55,687 nucleotides of DNA from an uncultured Methanomicrobiales archaeon (GTDB lineage: Archaea; Halobacteriota; Methanomicrobia; Methanomicrobiales; Methanospirillaceae), in contig CAIYHQ010000107.1 of assembly GCA_903926075.1 (NCBI GenBank), positions 1 to 55,687 on the forward strand. The letters run 5' to 3'. The translations under genes were made by a program, and so were the position numbers. The notes below the pieces were generated by a model. It had not been told where the DNA came from. It ran no database searches and saw only the letters and a list, made by a program, of their open reading frames with translations. This document shows, one piece after another, positions 45,574 through 55,168 of the stretch (position 1 is the stretch's first letter; each line of letters begins with the position of its first letter).

Positions 45574-46197
45574 ATGTCAGTTAAAGCGGTTATCCCTTGG
45601 AAACCCGCGAATCCTAAGACCCGCCTTTCAAATTGTATGGGGAGGGAAGAACGCGAGGTTTTTGCGCGCTGTATGCTTGAAGATGTTATTGAAGTTATCG
45701 TCTCTGCAGGTTGTGCCCCCTTCCTGCTCTCAACACATGAATTTGCCTACCCTGATTGTCCATTGGTCATCGATACGAGAGACCTTAATGCCGCTCTGAA
45801 TTCATACCTTGAAAAAAACAAAGAACCATTGCTGATAATTATGGCAGACCTCCCACTTGCAGGGCGCGAGGGAATAATACAGTTAATCACAAGCGATACA
45901 GATATCAGCATCGTTCCAGGACGTGGTGGGGGTACGAATGCCCTATTTATCAATCCTGGGAATAAATTCCGTGTGAATTACTATGGTTCTAGTTTTCTAA
46001 AACACATCGAAGCAGCGAAAAATGCAGGTCTCTCAATAAAAATAATTGATAGTTTTTTACTCCATACAGATATTGATGAAGAGGAAGACCTTGTTGAACT
46101 TTTCATTCATGGTAACGGAAAAAGCAAGGAATTCCTTAAAAATCGAGGTTTCACTTTAAATTCAGAACATGGCCGGGTTGGTCTCAGGAGAACTTAA
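45574..46197 (+). CDS. cofC: 2-phospho-L-lactate guanylyltransferase CofC
   Basis: Activates 2-phospholactate (or a related compound) with GTP for F420 assembly. The 207-residue nucleotidyltransferase opens AVIPWKPANPKTRLSNCMGREER; further landmarks are MLEDVIEV, IIMADLPLAG and IVPGRGGGTNALFI. The 113-base divergent region toward cofG has the TATA-like CATTATATC near 45500. I start at ATG 45574; an upstream ATG at 45521 is in another frame. Convergent with cofE after 24 bases. Confidence 0.94.
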   Translation: MSVKAVIPWKPANPKTRLSNCMGREEREVFARCMLEDVIEVIVSAGCAPFLLSTHEFAYPDCPLVIDTRDLNAALNSYLEKNKEPLLIIMADLPLAGREGIIQLITSDTDISIVPGRGGGTNALFINPGNKFRVNYYGSSFLKHIEAAKNAGLSIKIIDSFLLHTDIDEEEDLVELFIHGNGKSKEFLKNRGFTLNSEHGRVGLRRT

Positions 46198-46221
46198 GTG
46201 AATAAGGTTAAAAAAGCCCTG

Positions 46222-46992
46222 CTAAAGATCGGGTCTGAAAGTTCCAATAAATAGGCATTCAGAAGGAAGTATTGTCTCTATACCTGAACTGCGTGTCAAT
46301 GGAAGTCCAAGTCCCCGTATTAGTGCCACTGGTGTTGATTCTGCGGCCTCACCCATCACAATCTCTGCGGCTGACACAATATTGTCTGCTATTGCACGTT
46401 TTGTAACTAATAATTCCCTGTTAAAAAGGTCAAAATTACCACGGTCGTCAATAACTGAATCAATTCCGTAGCAGCCTATAGCTACCCCTGCAGATCCAAC
46501 TCTTAACGGGTGGGTCCGGCTGTCTCCGACAATAACGGCAATTTGAACTTTAAAAATCTTTTCAAGTTCATTTGCAATACGTTCTGCACTTTTATCCGGG
46601 TCTGCAGGTAGAAGCACCACTGATCCAGGAGGTGCATTTGAGTGATCAACACCAGCATTCGGAAGAAGTGTCCCGTTCTTTAAAGAAAGTATGAACCCAG
46701 GAATTCCACCAATGACCGAATCGCTTTCATTTAGTACAACCTGAGCAAATTCAGGCTCTATCTTGTATTGCTTTGCAATAATGCAAGCTTCACGTGAGGG
46801 TATTACTTTGTCCAGTTCTATAATGTTCCCTTCAACTGTTGCGAGAGGTGACTCGGCAATGACAATAATATCGCCTTGCTCGAGTGTCTTTGCTTCTGAA
46901 GACCTGATTGAATCTGCAAGAATTAGAGAAATCTGTGAGCCTTTCGTGAGGAGTGGAGTTTTTATTCCGTATAATCTAAAAAAAGAGTTCAT
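46222..46992 (-). CDS. cofE: Coenzyme F420-0:L-glutamate ligase CofE
   Basis: Adds glutamates to F420-0 using GTP. The 256 residues include LILADSIRSSEAKTLEQGDIIVIAESPLATVEG, GFILSLKNGTLLPNAGVDHSNAPPGSVVLLP, VIVGDSRTHPLRVGSAGVAIGCYGI and GEAAESTPVALIRGLG, all hallmarks of the CofE fold. Its ATG overlaps the stop of the dihydropteroate synthase-like gene upstream (ATGA). With cofC and cofG, three steps of F420 synthesis sit within 3 kb. Confidence 0.96.
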   Translation of the reverse strand: MNSFFRLYGIKTPLLTKGSQISLILADSIRSSEAKTLEQGDIIVIAESPLATVEGNIIELDKVIPSREACIIAKQYKIEPEFAQVVLNESDSVIGGIPGFILSLKNGTLLPNAGVDHSNAPPGSVVLLPADPDKSAERIANELEKIFKVQIAVIVGDSRTHPLRVGSAGVAIGCYGIDSVIDDRGNFDLFNRELLVTKRAIADNIVSAAEIVMGEAAESTPVALIRGLGLPLTRSSGIETILPSECLFIGTFRPDL

Positions 46993-47801
46993 TTTCTCTT
47001 ACCTGCCGCCTCGAAAACCTTTATACAATCAACTGTTTCAGGTACATCGTGAGTACGAATAATATTGGCACCGCCGTTCAGGATCATCATGGTAAAAGCA
47101 AGGCTCCCAGCAAGGCGCCCTTCCGGGGGTCTTCCGGTTATATCTCCTATGAATGATTTTCGTGACAGGGCACCAAGGAGTGGGCGCTTATATTTTTTGA
47201 AGACTGAAAAATCAGTACAAATTGAAATGTCAAGTTCCGGGCCTCGTTCATTAGACCAGCGCCCAATTCCTGGGTCCAGAATGTAACTTTCAATTTTATA
47301 CTGGATACAACGCTCCTCTACAAGCATCAGTGCATACAGGACCTCTTCAAATGATTTTGGATCACCAGGTTCTCTTTTTGCTGCCATAACAACCGGGGAC
47401 AGACCTGAATCGGCAATCATTCTGGCATAATCAGGGTTTGACAGACCTCCGATATCGTTAATGGCATTAATCTCATAATGAAGTGCGGCCCTAAGTACTT
47501 CAGGCCTTGTAGTATCAAGCGATAAAGGGATATCTATGCCCTTAAGTTCTTCCAAAGACCGTTTTACTCTTGAAATTTCTTCATTAACAGGTATTACTGA
47601 TGTATCTGGGGCTGTGCTGCGTGCGCCAATATCAATAATGTCTGCACCCCCTTCGATCAGTGAAACAGCCATTTTATGAACATTTTTAGGTGGCGCATAT
47701 GATGGGCGAAAAAAAGATTCAGGGCTGCAATTTATTATACCCATAACTCGAATCGGGTAATTTTCACCAATCAGCAGATTGGAAATTAAACAGGAATGCA
47801 T
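46989..47801 (-). CDS. folP: Dihydropteroate synthase-like protein
   Basis: A 270-residue TIM-barrel protein with DHPS motifs: VMGIINCSPESFFRPSY (first motif), SLIEGGADIIDIGARSTAP (second), then LSLDTTRPEVLRAAL and NAINDIGGLSN. C-terminal YILDPGIGRWSNERGPEL and LLGALSRKSFIGDI complete the pterin and phosphate sites. In methanogens such proteins could act in folate or in H4MPT-type pterin synthesis; the sequence does not decide. It overlaps folD by 16 bases and cofE by 4. Confidence 0.88.
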   Translation of the reverse strand: MHSCLISNLLIGENYPIRVMGIINCSPESFFRPSYAPPKNVHKMAVSLIEGGADIIDIGARSTAPDTSVIPVNEEISRVKRSLEELKGIDIPLSLDTTRPEVLRAALHYEINAINDIGGLSNPDYARMIADSGLSPVVMAAKREPGDPKSFEEVLYALMLVEERCIQYKIESYILDPGIGRWSNERGPELDISICTDFSVFKKYKRPLLGALSRKSFIGDITGRPPEGRLAGSLAFTMMILNGGANIIRTHDVPETVDCIKVFEAAGKRK

Positions 47802-48628
47802 GACTGGAGGCCCGATGCAAGCAGAGTGTTTTCAATAAGAGAAAGGATAGTCATTGGGCCTACACCTCCCGGAACTGGTGTTAGGGCACCCGCTTTTTTT
47901 GAGACACTATCAAATTCCACATCGCCATGCACTTTCCCCTCTATTCTTGTAATCCCCACATCAATAACTACAGTCCCTTCTTTTATCATACTACCTTTCA
48001 AAAAATCAGCCTTACCAACAGCACTTACAATAAGATCTGCGTTCATTAATTTTTGTTCAATATTGCGTGTTTTACTGTGACAGATTGTAACAGTTGCATC
48101 TGATAGAAGGAGAAGTGCAGACATCGGTCTTCCAACATCTGTGCTACGACCTATTACAACCGCATCCAGGCCGCTAACATTAATATTATAAGTTTTTAGG
48201 AGTGTCATAATTCCTTTTGGAGTGCAGGGAATAAATCCGGGATTGCCTGAGATTAATAATCCCTGATTTAATGGATTAAATCCATCAATGTCTTTTTTTG
48301 GCTCAACCGAACTGAGAATTACTGATGTTTCAATATGTTGTGGAAGAGGTAGTTGGACAAGAATTCCATTGACTTGTGGATCCTGATTCAGGTCATTAAT
48401 GACTGAAAGAAGCGAGCTCGTAGTTGTTGACTCCGGGAGGTCAATCCTCGTAGATCTAATCCCGACTTCCTCGCAAGTAGTATGTTTCATTTTAACATAA
48501 ATCTGCGAACCTGGATCAGATCCAACAAGTACTGTGACCAGATGTGGTTTATATTCAACATCATGAAGCCTGTTTTTAATTATCTGTAACCTTTCAGCTG
48601 AAACCCGTTTACCATCAAGCATTATCAT
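47786..48628 (-). CDS. folD: Methylene-tetrahydrofolate dehydrogenase/cyclohydrolase
   Basis: Bifunctional NADP-linked enzyme interconverting methylene-, methenyl- and formyl-tetrahydrofolate. The 280 residues contain YVKMKHTTCEEVGI with the catalytic lysine motif YxxxK, GILVQLPLPQHI, PKKDIDGFNPLNQG, VVIGRSTDVGRPM and the end TPVPGGVGPMTI. The ATG is at 48628; a second in-frame ATG two codons on is possible. It lies 2 bases after glyA, so serine-derived C1 units feed directly into FolD. Confidence 0.95.
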   Translation of the reverse strand: MIMLDGKRVSAERLQIIKNRLHDVEYKPHLVTVLVGSDPGSQIYVKMKHTTCEEVGIRSTRIDLPESTTTSSLLSVINDLNQDPQVNGILVQLPLPQHIETSVILSSVEPKKDIDGFNPLNQGLLISGNPGFIPCTPKGIMTLLKTYNINVSGLDAVVIGRSTDVGRPMSALLLLSDATVTICHSKTRNIEQKLMNADLIVSAVGKADFLKGSMIKEGTVVIDVGITRIEGKVHGDVEFDSVSKKAGALTPVPGGVGPMTILSLIENTLLASGLQSCIPV

Positions 48629-48630
48629 AA

Positions 48631-49869
48631 TTATTCAGGGTAGAGCGGAAATTTTTTTGAAAATTCAGTTACTTCTGTTTTAATTCGGTTAATTTCAAAA
48701 TTATTATTCACGTCCCTTAAAACTGTGGTAATCCATTCTCCAATTATAGGCATATCTTGCTCTTTCATGCCCCGAGTTGTTATGGTAGGTGTCCCGATTC
48801 GAAGTCCGCTTGTTACAAAAGGACTTCTCTGTTCATTTGGGATTGTATTTTTATTCACTGTAATCCCTGCTTTTCCAAGGGCAATCTCGGCTTCAAGTCC
48901 TGTTAAACCTAAAGATGAAAGGTCAAGAAGCATAAGGTGATTGTCTGTACCTCCCGATATCAACCGAATTTCATTTTCTATGAGACATTCGGCAAGAGCT
49001 TTTGAATTTTTAACTATCTGGATATTATAATCCCTGAATGACGGTTTTTGTGCTTCTTTGAAACAGACGGCCTTAGCAGCGATGATATGCATAAGTGGTC
49101 CCCCCTGCATGCCTGGAAAAACCTGTTTATCAATGTTCTGCGCATCTTCTTTTCTACAAAGTATCGCTCCACCCCTTGGGCCGCGTAGGGTTTTGTGAGT
49201 TGTGGTAGTAGTAAAGTCTACGATATTTACCGGAGACTGATGGACTCCGGTAGCACAAAGTCCGGCAATGTGAGCAATATCTGCAACAACTCTTGCACCT
49301 ACACCCTCGGCAATCTCCTGAAATGCTTTAAAATCAATATTTCGTGGATAGGCGCTTGCGCCACAAACAATTACCTTAGGTCTGGATTTTCGCGCAATCT
49401 CTTCAATAACTCCATAATCAAGGGTCTCAGTTTTCAGGTCGACTCCATAGTGAGTGACGTTAAAGAGACGGCCACTAAAATTAACAGGAGAACCGTGGGA
49501 CAGGTGACCTCCCTGAGCCAAGCTCATACTAAGGAGGGGGTCGCGAACGTTCATACAGCCGAAGTATACTGCCATGTTTGCCTGTGTTCCGGAGTGTGGC
49601 TGAACATTTGAATGTTCTGATCCAAAAAGAGAATTCAGGCGCTCCCGGGCAAGGTTTTCGGCCATATCATGAAATTCACACCCCCCATAATATCTCTTGC
49701 CAGGATAGCCCTCAGCATATTTATTAGTCATTATTGACCCCATTGCTTCGAGAACAGCCCGTGAAACGAGGTTTTCTGATGCGATGAGCTCAAGTCCGTT
49801 TAGTTGTCGTAATCGCTCCTTTTCTATTATATCTGCGATTTCACTATCTGTGTCCCCAAGGTAAGACAT
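48631..49869 (-). CDS. glyA: Serine hydroxymethyltransferase
   Basis: PLP enzyme converting serine to glycine with transfer of C1 to a pterin. The 412-residue protein has [51 protein letters not shown] and [11 protein letters not shown]. The lysine segment is [18 protein letters not shown] (the PLP lysine is in [11 protein letters not shown]). Motifs are intact. It is probably the first gene of glyA-folD-folP-cofE and divergent from the coiled-coil/smc group across ~165 bases. Confidence 0.97.
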   Translation of the reverse strand: MSYLGDTDSEIADIIEKERLRQLNGLELIASENLVSRAVLEAMGSIMTNKYAEGYPGKRYYGGCEFHDMAENLARERLNSLFGSEHSNVQPHSGTQANMAVYFGCMNVRDPLLSMSLAQGGHLSHGSPVNFSGRLFNVTHYGVDLKTETLDYGVIEEIARKSRPKVIVCGASAYPRNIDFKAFQEIAEGVGARVVADIAHIAGLCATGVHQSPVNIVDFTTTTTHKTLRGPRGGAILCRKEDAQNIDKQVFPGMQGGPLMHIIAAKAVCFKEAQKPSFRDYNIQIVKNSKALAECLIENEIRLISGGTDNHLMLLDLSSLGLTGLEAEIALGKAGITVNKNTIPNEQRSPFVTSGLRIGTPTITTRGMKEQDMPIIGEWITTVLRDVNNNFEINRIKTEVTEFSKKFPLYPE

Positions 49870-50039
49870 GGATAGAAAGGTCGACTTTCAAGGGTAATAC
49901 TCTTTCCAGAATAAAAAAAAGGAATATCTCTCTCACCAATCACAAGAAATATAGGATACTATCGGCAATATTCTCTAATCAATAAGGATTTTTTACACAT
50001 ATAGAAAATTTAGGTTATCACGGTAAATGAGGTTTGAAA

Positions 50040-50525
50040 ATGCTTGAAGATACAGGAGAAAAAATTGAGAATCCTGAGCGCATTAATGTGCTTGAAAGAA
50101 GGATAAGAGACCTTGAGGCACTGGTAAAGGGGCTTACAGATGAGATGCTTGATCTAAAATCCATTACCCGCAGACTTTCCAAGACCTATGATGACCGGGG
50201 ACCATATATTGTAAGAGATCGAACGGTCCCTGAAAGACCAGAGACCGTTATCCTCCCAAAACTCAATCAAAAACCACAAACACAACCGCAAACCCCTGGA
50301 GATATTGAAACCGAAAAAAAAGAAGAAAAACAAGAGATGGCAATGATTATGGGTCCCAATGGTACTCTTCATCCTGAGGAGCGAAAACCTAACTCAGATT
50401 ATATCATAGCTTCAGCAAAATATCATAAAAAAAGTGAAGAGGGTAGACGCGAGAAAGTGGGATCTGAAAAAAAATCCATGTTAATAATTGCAGAAGAGGA
50501 CGATTTGAAAGAAAAAGGGAATTAG
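50040..50525 (+). CDS. Coiled-coil protein of unknown function, upstream of smc
   Basis: About 161 residues. Residues ~12-50 form a predicted coiled coil (INVLERRIRDLEALVKGLTDEML). A low-complexity Pro/Gln/Lys-rich linker follows, then a basic C-terminus. I do not recognise the family. The ATG at 50040 has GAGG upstream at good spacing; a TTG two codons earlier is possible. It ends 12 bases before smc and reads in the same direction, so it is likely in the smc-scpA operon and could be an accessory chromosome-segregation factor. Its promoter may be the ACATATAG tract at about 49997. Confidence 0.7.
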   Translation: MLEDTGEKIENPERINVLERRIRDLEALVKGLTDEMLDLKSITRRLSKTYDDRGPYIVRDRTVPERPETVILPKLNQKPQTQPQTPGDIETEKKEEKQEMAMIMGPNGTLHPEERKPNSDYIIASAKYHKKSEEGRREKVGSEKKSMLIIAEEDDLKEKGN

Positions 50526-50537
50526 GAGCCGCAACTT

Positions 50538-53500
50538 TTGCATATCACAGAACTTGAGATTGAGAACTTCAAGTCTTTTGTGAAGAAGGTTAAAATACCT
50601 TTTTTCAATGGTTTTACTGTTATATCCGGGCCAAATGGGTCAGGGAAAAGTAACATTATAGATAGTCTGCTGTTTGTTCTCGCTTTATCCGGTTCAAGGA
50701 CTCTCAGGGCTGAAAAATTAACCGATCTAATTAACCTGAATTCAGGGAAAAATGCAGCTGAAGTATCTGTAACTTTTTCAGACGGGACCAAAATCCGAAG
50801 GCGGATCAAAAAGACTCATGCAGGATATTACAGTTACAATTATCTTAATGAGCGCTACTGCAAACAGAGTGAAATTACCGAGCACCTTGCACGGAATGGG
50901 ATCAGGCCGCATGGATATAATATTGTGATGCAGGGGGATATCACACGCATAATAGAGATGAGTGACCTTGAAAGGCGACGTGTCATTGATGAAATTGCAG
51001 GTGTTGCAGAATTTGATGAAAAACGTGACCAGGCCTTGTCAGAGCTGGAAATAGTTCGAGAGAGAATTGAGAGGGAAGAATTGCTACTCTCTGAACTCGA
51101 GTCACGAAAACGTGAACTGGAAGTTGAACGTGATCAGGCTTTAAAATACAAGCAGTTACAGGAGAGACTTGCTGTTCTTGAATCCTGTAAAATAGCAGCA
51201 GAACTCAGGGAAAAAGAAAATGAGTTCTCTTTACTTTTAAAACTAAAGGGAGAGAAAGAAGAGGAACTTCGAGTACTTATCGCTGACAAGGGGATAGAAG
51301 AGAATGAAACCGAGTACCTTAAAGGTGACTTAAAAGAGCTGGATTCAGAGATCTCAAGGAAGAGCGGAGAAGAATATTTACGGATAATTTCTTCGTTAGA
51401 GGAATCCAAGTCAGAAATTAAATTATGTGAGAGGACCATTTCTAGCCTCAAGAAGGAAAAAGAAGCACTATTTTCTGAAAAAAATCAGGTTTATCTTGAC
51501 ATAAAGCGTGCAGAACAACGTGTAAATGAATCTTCTGAACAGATAAGAACACTCTCGATAGACCGTGCGAACCTGGCGATGGAGGTAGCTGCACTCAGAG
51601 CCCATCGCGAAAAAATCGAAAAAGAGATTTCAAACCTTGGTAAAGAAGATGAATTGCGTAAAAATGAGTTATTCATAGCCCTTGGTGAAATTGAGTCCAA
51701 AAAGAATGAGAGAGCAGTAAAAATTCGTGAACAGGATATCGAGATAGAAAAGAGCAGGATGCGAACATCTGCAAATGAAAGGCTCGAAGTCTCAAAATAC
51801 AAGATTGGAGAAGATGTGAATGAACGTAAAAGTCTCATTTCCACAATTGAAAGTAGTATTAGTGCACTTGAAAGTGAAAAAGAGTCAATTATTCCAAAAT
51901 TTCATGAAAGTGAGAGAGAAGTTTATAAGAAGAAAGCTGAACTTGAAGACTTGAGGCGGGAATATAGGCAAATCGATCAGAAATATCATAGAATTGAAGC
52001 CCAGCAGCAGATTAGAGGAGAGACCTTTGGAAGAGCACTCGAATATGTACTTGGGATGGATGGAGTTTATGGAACCATATCACAATTGGGAAAAGTTCCG
52101 CCAGAATTTGGAATAGCATTAAATATCGCAGCTGGAGGGAAACTAAACCACGTTGTCTGCACTGATGACAGAGTTGCATCTGAAGCGATAGTAAGTTTAA
52201 AAGAGAGTCGTCTTGGCAGAGTTACGTTTCTCCCTTTAAATAAAATGAACCCGCCTCCACTTACACCAATTTTGAAACCAGGTGCAATAGATTATGCTGT
52301 AAATCTTATTGAATTCAGAAATGAATTCAGGGATGCATTCAGGGTAGTGTTTGGGCAGACTGTTATTTTTGATACCCTCGCAAATGCAAGGTTGCAAATA
52401 GGTCAGTTCAGGATGGTGACTCTTGATGGAGAACTTCTTGAAAGGAGCGGTGCAATGACAGGGGGGTCCATTAAAAAGGGTATTTCTGGATTTGGGGTAT
52501 CGGTTGAAGATGATTTAATTAAGGTAAGATCTGAACTTGAAACTTTTGCGAGAAATATTCAAGAAAAGGAATCTTCATTTACCCAGATTGATCTTCAGGT
52601 TCAAAATATGCGGATACGAATTGCAGAGATCGATCAAAAACTGCAGGGCGACAAAATTCTTCTGAATGATTATCTTGGGCACCTGGCATCGCTTGAGGAA
52701 GAACAAAGATCAATAGAGGAGCAACTTGTCTCTATTATCACTGAGGGACAAAACGGAGCAGTGAACCTTGTTTCCCTTGAGAAAATTATCAATAAGTTCA
52801 ATAAGGAGATAGAAGAAAAAGCCCGAAAAATCTCTAACATTCAAAAATCTCTTGAAGAAACAGGCATCCCGGAACTAACTGAAAGACATGAGAATATACG
52901 AAAAGAGATGGATGACGCAGAACGGAGGCAGCGAAAGAAAGAATCCGACATCAATGACAACCAGAATGAACGTCTTCATTTCCAGAGCAGAATAAAAGAG
53001 ATGGAACGGGAGCAAAAAAGGATTGAAGACCAGATAACTAACATAGACATTGAAAGTGAAAGACTCATTGTTCAGATAAAAAATCATGAACAGGTCATTA
53101 TCTCTCTTGAAGAGAGACAGCAGGCTTTTTCGAAGGAACTCTCTCATCTTAGGGAAAAACGTGGAGCAATTGTTCAGGATATTGAAACTCATGAAAGGCA
53201 TCTTATCGAAATTGATTCATTGAAGGAAAGAATTCTCATCCAGGTCAGTATGCTCGATGAAAGGAGGGACGTCCTCCTTACTGAAATTTCCAAACTGAAT
53301 GAAGCAGCGCATGGTGTTGAAACAGACCTTTCAATAACTGAAATTGAGAGTGAGATTGTAGAGGTATTAAGTTTAATAAAAAGACTGGGAAATGTCAATA
53401 TGCGTGCGATTGAGGACTTTTCGCGTGTAGTTGAAAAGATTGGAGAAAGGGCGAACAAGAAGGACATCCTCTCAAGAGAACGCGCAGGTATCATTAACCG

Positions 53501-53978
53501 GATAGATACTTTCGAGAAAATGAAATTAGAAGCATTTAATAGTGCATTTAATGCTATAGATTTAAATTTTCGGAAAATATTTGCAAGGCTCACAAACGGG
53601 ACTGGAAACCTTCTGCTCGAAAACAAAGATGACCCTTTTTCCGGAGGTCTCTCTTTTGGAGTCCAGCCCCGTGACAAGAAAGTTCATCTGCTGAGCTCTT
53701 TGAGCGGAGGAGAAAAATCTCTTGTTACGCTTGCTTTTATTTTTGCGATTCAACAGCATCTGCCAGCGCCGTTCTATGCATTTGACGAAGTGGATATGTC
53801 TCTAGATGGAACGAATGTTGAAAATATCGCGCAGATGATATATGAACTAGCAGGAGAATCACAATTTATCATCGTTTCTCTTCGGAAACCTATGATTGAG
53901 AAGGCTTTGAATATTGTCGGAGTGACACTCAAGAGCGATAAAAGTACATTAGTTACAGGGGTTAGATCCAATGCCTGA
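50538..53978 (+). CDS. smc: Chromosome segregation protein SMC
   Basis: A long coiled-coil ATPase, 1146 residues, of condensin type. Walker A GPNGSGKS is at residues 31-38. The hinge region is about 500-640 (with LNIAAGGKLNHVVCTDD). Signature LSGGEKS is at 1055-1061 and Walker B FDEVD at 1082-1086. Two coiled-coil arms flank the hinge. The start is TTG 50538 with TAGGAG upstream, and MHITELEIENFKSF is the normal SMC beginning. It overlaps scpA by 8 bases. Confidence 0.97.
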   Translation: MHITELEIENFKSFVKKVKIPFFNGFTVISGPNGSGKSNIIDSLLFVLALSGSRTLRAEKLTDLINLNSGKNAAEVSVTFSDGTKIRRRIKKTHAGYYSYNYLNERYCKQSEITEHLARNGIRPHGYNIVMQGDITRIIEMSDLERRRVIDEIAGVAEFDEKRDQALSELEIVRERIEREELLLSELESRKRELEVERDQALKYKQLQERLAVLESCKIAAELREKENEFSLLLKLKGEKEEELRVLIADKGIEENETEYLKGDLKELDSEISRKSGEEYLRIISSLEESKSEIKLCERTISSLKKEKEALFSEKNQVYLDIKRAEQRVNESSEQIRTLSIDRANLAMEVAALRAHREKIEKEISNLGKEDELRKNELFIALGEIESKKNERAVKIREQDIEIEKSRMRTSANERLEVSKYKIGEDVNERKSLISTIESSISALESEKESIIPKFHESEREVYKKKAELEDLRREYRQIDQKYHRIEAQQQIRGETFGRALEYVLGMDGVYGTISQLGKVPPEFGIALNIAAGGKLNHVVCTDDRVASEAIVSLKESRLGRVTFLPLNKMNPPPLTPILKPGAIDYAVNLIEFRNEFRDAFRVVFGQTVIFDTLANARLQIGQFRMVTLDGELLERSGAMTGGSIKKGISGFGVSVEDDLIKVRSELETFARNIQEKESSFTQIDLQVQNMRIRIAEIDQKLQGDKILLNDYLGHLASLEEEQRSIEEQLVSIITEGQNGAVNLVSLEKIINKFNKEIEEKARKISNIQKSLEETGIPELTERHENIRKEMDDAERRQRKKESDINDNQNERLHFQSRIKEMEREQKRIEDQITNIDIESERLIVQIKNHEQVIISLEERQQAFSKELSHLREKRGAIVQDIETHERHLIEIDSLKERILIQVSMLDERRDVLLTEISKLNEAAHGVETDLSITEIESEIVEVLSLIKRLGNVNMRAIEDFSRVVEKIGERANKKDILSRERAGIINRIDTFEKMKLEAFNSAFNAIDLNFRKIFARLTNGTGNLLLENKDDPFSGGLSFGVQPRDKKVHLLSSLSGGEKSLVTLAFIFAIQQHLPAPFYAFDEVDMSLDGTNVENIAQMIYELAGESQFIIVSLRKPMIEKALNIVGVTLKSDKSTLVTGVRSNA

Positions 53979-54708
53979 AGACCCAGTAGAGATACTTGTC
54001 AGGATGGCTGAAAAAAATGAGATTGATCCATGGAATATTGATATTGTCGAGGTTACAGACCGATTTTTAGAGGAGCTTGGAAACAGAAGTGAACTTGATC
54101 TCAGGTTATCAGGCCGTACACTTTTTTATGCGGCAACTCTACTACGAATCAAATCAGATTATCTTGAAGAGATAGCCTGGGGGATAGCAGACGACGAAAC
54201 ACCTTTTGAAGAAGAGATCTTTCAAAAAAATTTCTCATCTGAGTCCGGGGATCCGATTGATCAGTTTGAACATGAAATCTCGCGCAGGCTTGAGAGAAAA
54301 AGAATGCGAAACCGGCCTTTCACTCTCCAGGAACTAATCCTTGAATTGCGATTTGCAGAGCGGGAGGAAAGAAGGAATAAAAGAAAGGAATTTTCAGACT
54401 TTCCTGACTATTGTAATACTGATGATATTATTGGAATTGCTCATGATGAAGGATACCGGGACTTAGCATTACTTCTTCACTCTTTTTGCGTATCCAAGTC
54501 CAATGAATCTGAAACTTTGACTCTTAGCATGCTTGTAAAAGAACTAGGATGGTCAAGAGTTGATGTGTATATCCCTCTTCTTTTTCTAATGCACGAGAAT
54601 ATGGTTGAAATCTGGCAGGAAAAGTTTTATTCGGATCTTTATATAAATCTATCCGAAATCAATTTGAATATTTCAGAAAGTATGCGCAATGTTGATATAG
54701 AAGCCTGA
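53971..54708 (+). CDS. scpA: Segregation and condensation protein ScpA
   Basis: Kleisin that bridges SMC heads. The 245 residues show the N-terminal PVEILVRMAEKNEIDPWNIDIVEVTDRFLEEL and the helix LSGRTLFYAATLLRIKSDYLE, then an acidic linker. The C-terminal winged-helix segment begins around LSMLVKELGWSRVDVYIPLLFLMHENMVEIWQ. It starts inside the smc 3' end (8-base overlap). No scpB follows; the rRNA promoter region comes next, so ScpB, if present, is elsewhere. Confidence 0.94.
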   Translation: MPEDPVEILVRMAEKNEIDPWNIDIVEVTDRFLEELGNRSELDLRLSGRTLFYAATLLRIKSDYLEEIAWGIADDETPFEEEIFQKNFSSESGDPIDQFEHEISRRLERKRMRNRPFTLQELILELRFAEREERRNKRKEFSDFPDYCNTDDIIGIAHDEGYRDLALLLHSFCVSKSNESETLTLSMLVKELGWSRVDVYIPLLFLMHENMVEIWQEKFYSDLYINLSEINLNISESMRNVDIEA

Positions 54709-54844
54709 CCAACATTATAACCTCGCGTTCAGCTAGGTGGCCTTTAAGGTCGCTTAAACTGCTGGAAAAAGCGAATTCGTTTGTTATGACAGTTCTTTTT
54801 GGAAACTGCATTATGCGCATCTAAAAACCAAAGAAACAAAACTG

Positions 54845-54852
54845 TTATATAC
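54845..54852 (+). promoter_or_regulatory. rRNA promoter P1, TATA element
   Basis: TTATATAC followed by an A-rich stretch and a conserved ACAAATATG...ACCCAA downstream block. This is the first of two tandem copies. The expected transcript start is about 25 bases downstream, near 54875. Confidence 0.6.
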
Positions 54853-54944
54853 AAAGGAAACAAATATGTAAAACCCAATCTAACTTCAATGCAATATGCA
54901 GATAAGAAGTAAACAATGTTTGTTGGAACGTAACACAGCAACTA

Positions 54945-54952
54945 TTATATAC
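54945..54952 (+). promoter_or_regulatory. rRNA promoter P2, TATA element
   Basis: The same TTATATAC octamer exactly 100 bases after P1. It is followed by ACAAACATATAAGATCCCAA, which aligns without gaps to the P1 downstream block with few changes. The expected start is near 54975, giving a leader of about 195 bases before the 16S. Confidence 0.6.
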
Positions 54953-55062
54953 GATTGGGACAAACATATAAGATCCCAAACCAAGTAAGAAATTACTATG
55001 TTTATTCTGACTGAATAAATGTTAAATGGGGAGGGTGAAAATAAATATAACCCCTGTGGTGG

Positions 55063-55099
55063 AGAACCAAAACGGGCCGTCTCGAACGGTATTGGTTCT
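55063..55099 (+). other. Leader stem-loop upstream of 16S rRNA
   Basis: AGAACCAA (55063-55070) pairs perfectly with TTGGTTCT (55092-55099), and inside it CCGT (55077-55080) pairs with ACGG (55086-55089) around a CTCGA loop. This is an interrupted hairpin in the rRNA leader and may take part in processing or antitermination. Confidence 0.55.
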
Positions 55100-55168
55100 G
55101 ACGTTGATACTGGTAATGCGGAAATTTGTTCAATAACCGCTAATTCCGATAAGTCTTGTGTGCATCAA

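Larger units (their letters stand above)
54709..55168 (+). other. rRNA operon promoter and leader region
   Basis: A 460-base stretch without a protein gene. It contains two nearly identical core promoters (54845 and 54945), A/T-rich spacers, and a structured leader with a long hairpin (55063-55099). A further GCGG/CCGC hairpin near 55118-55140 lies before the mature 16S 5' end. The open frame 55019-55261 falls inside the leader and 16S rRNA and is not a gene. It represents strong, controlled transcription of the ribosomal RNA operon. Confidence 0.8.
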
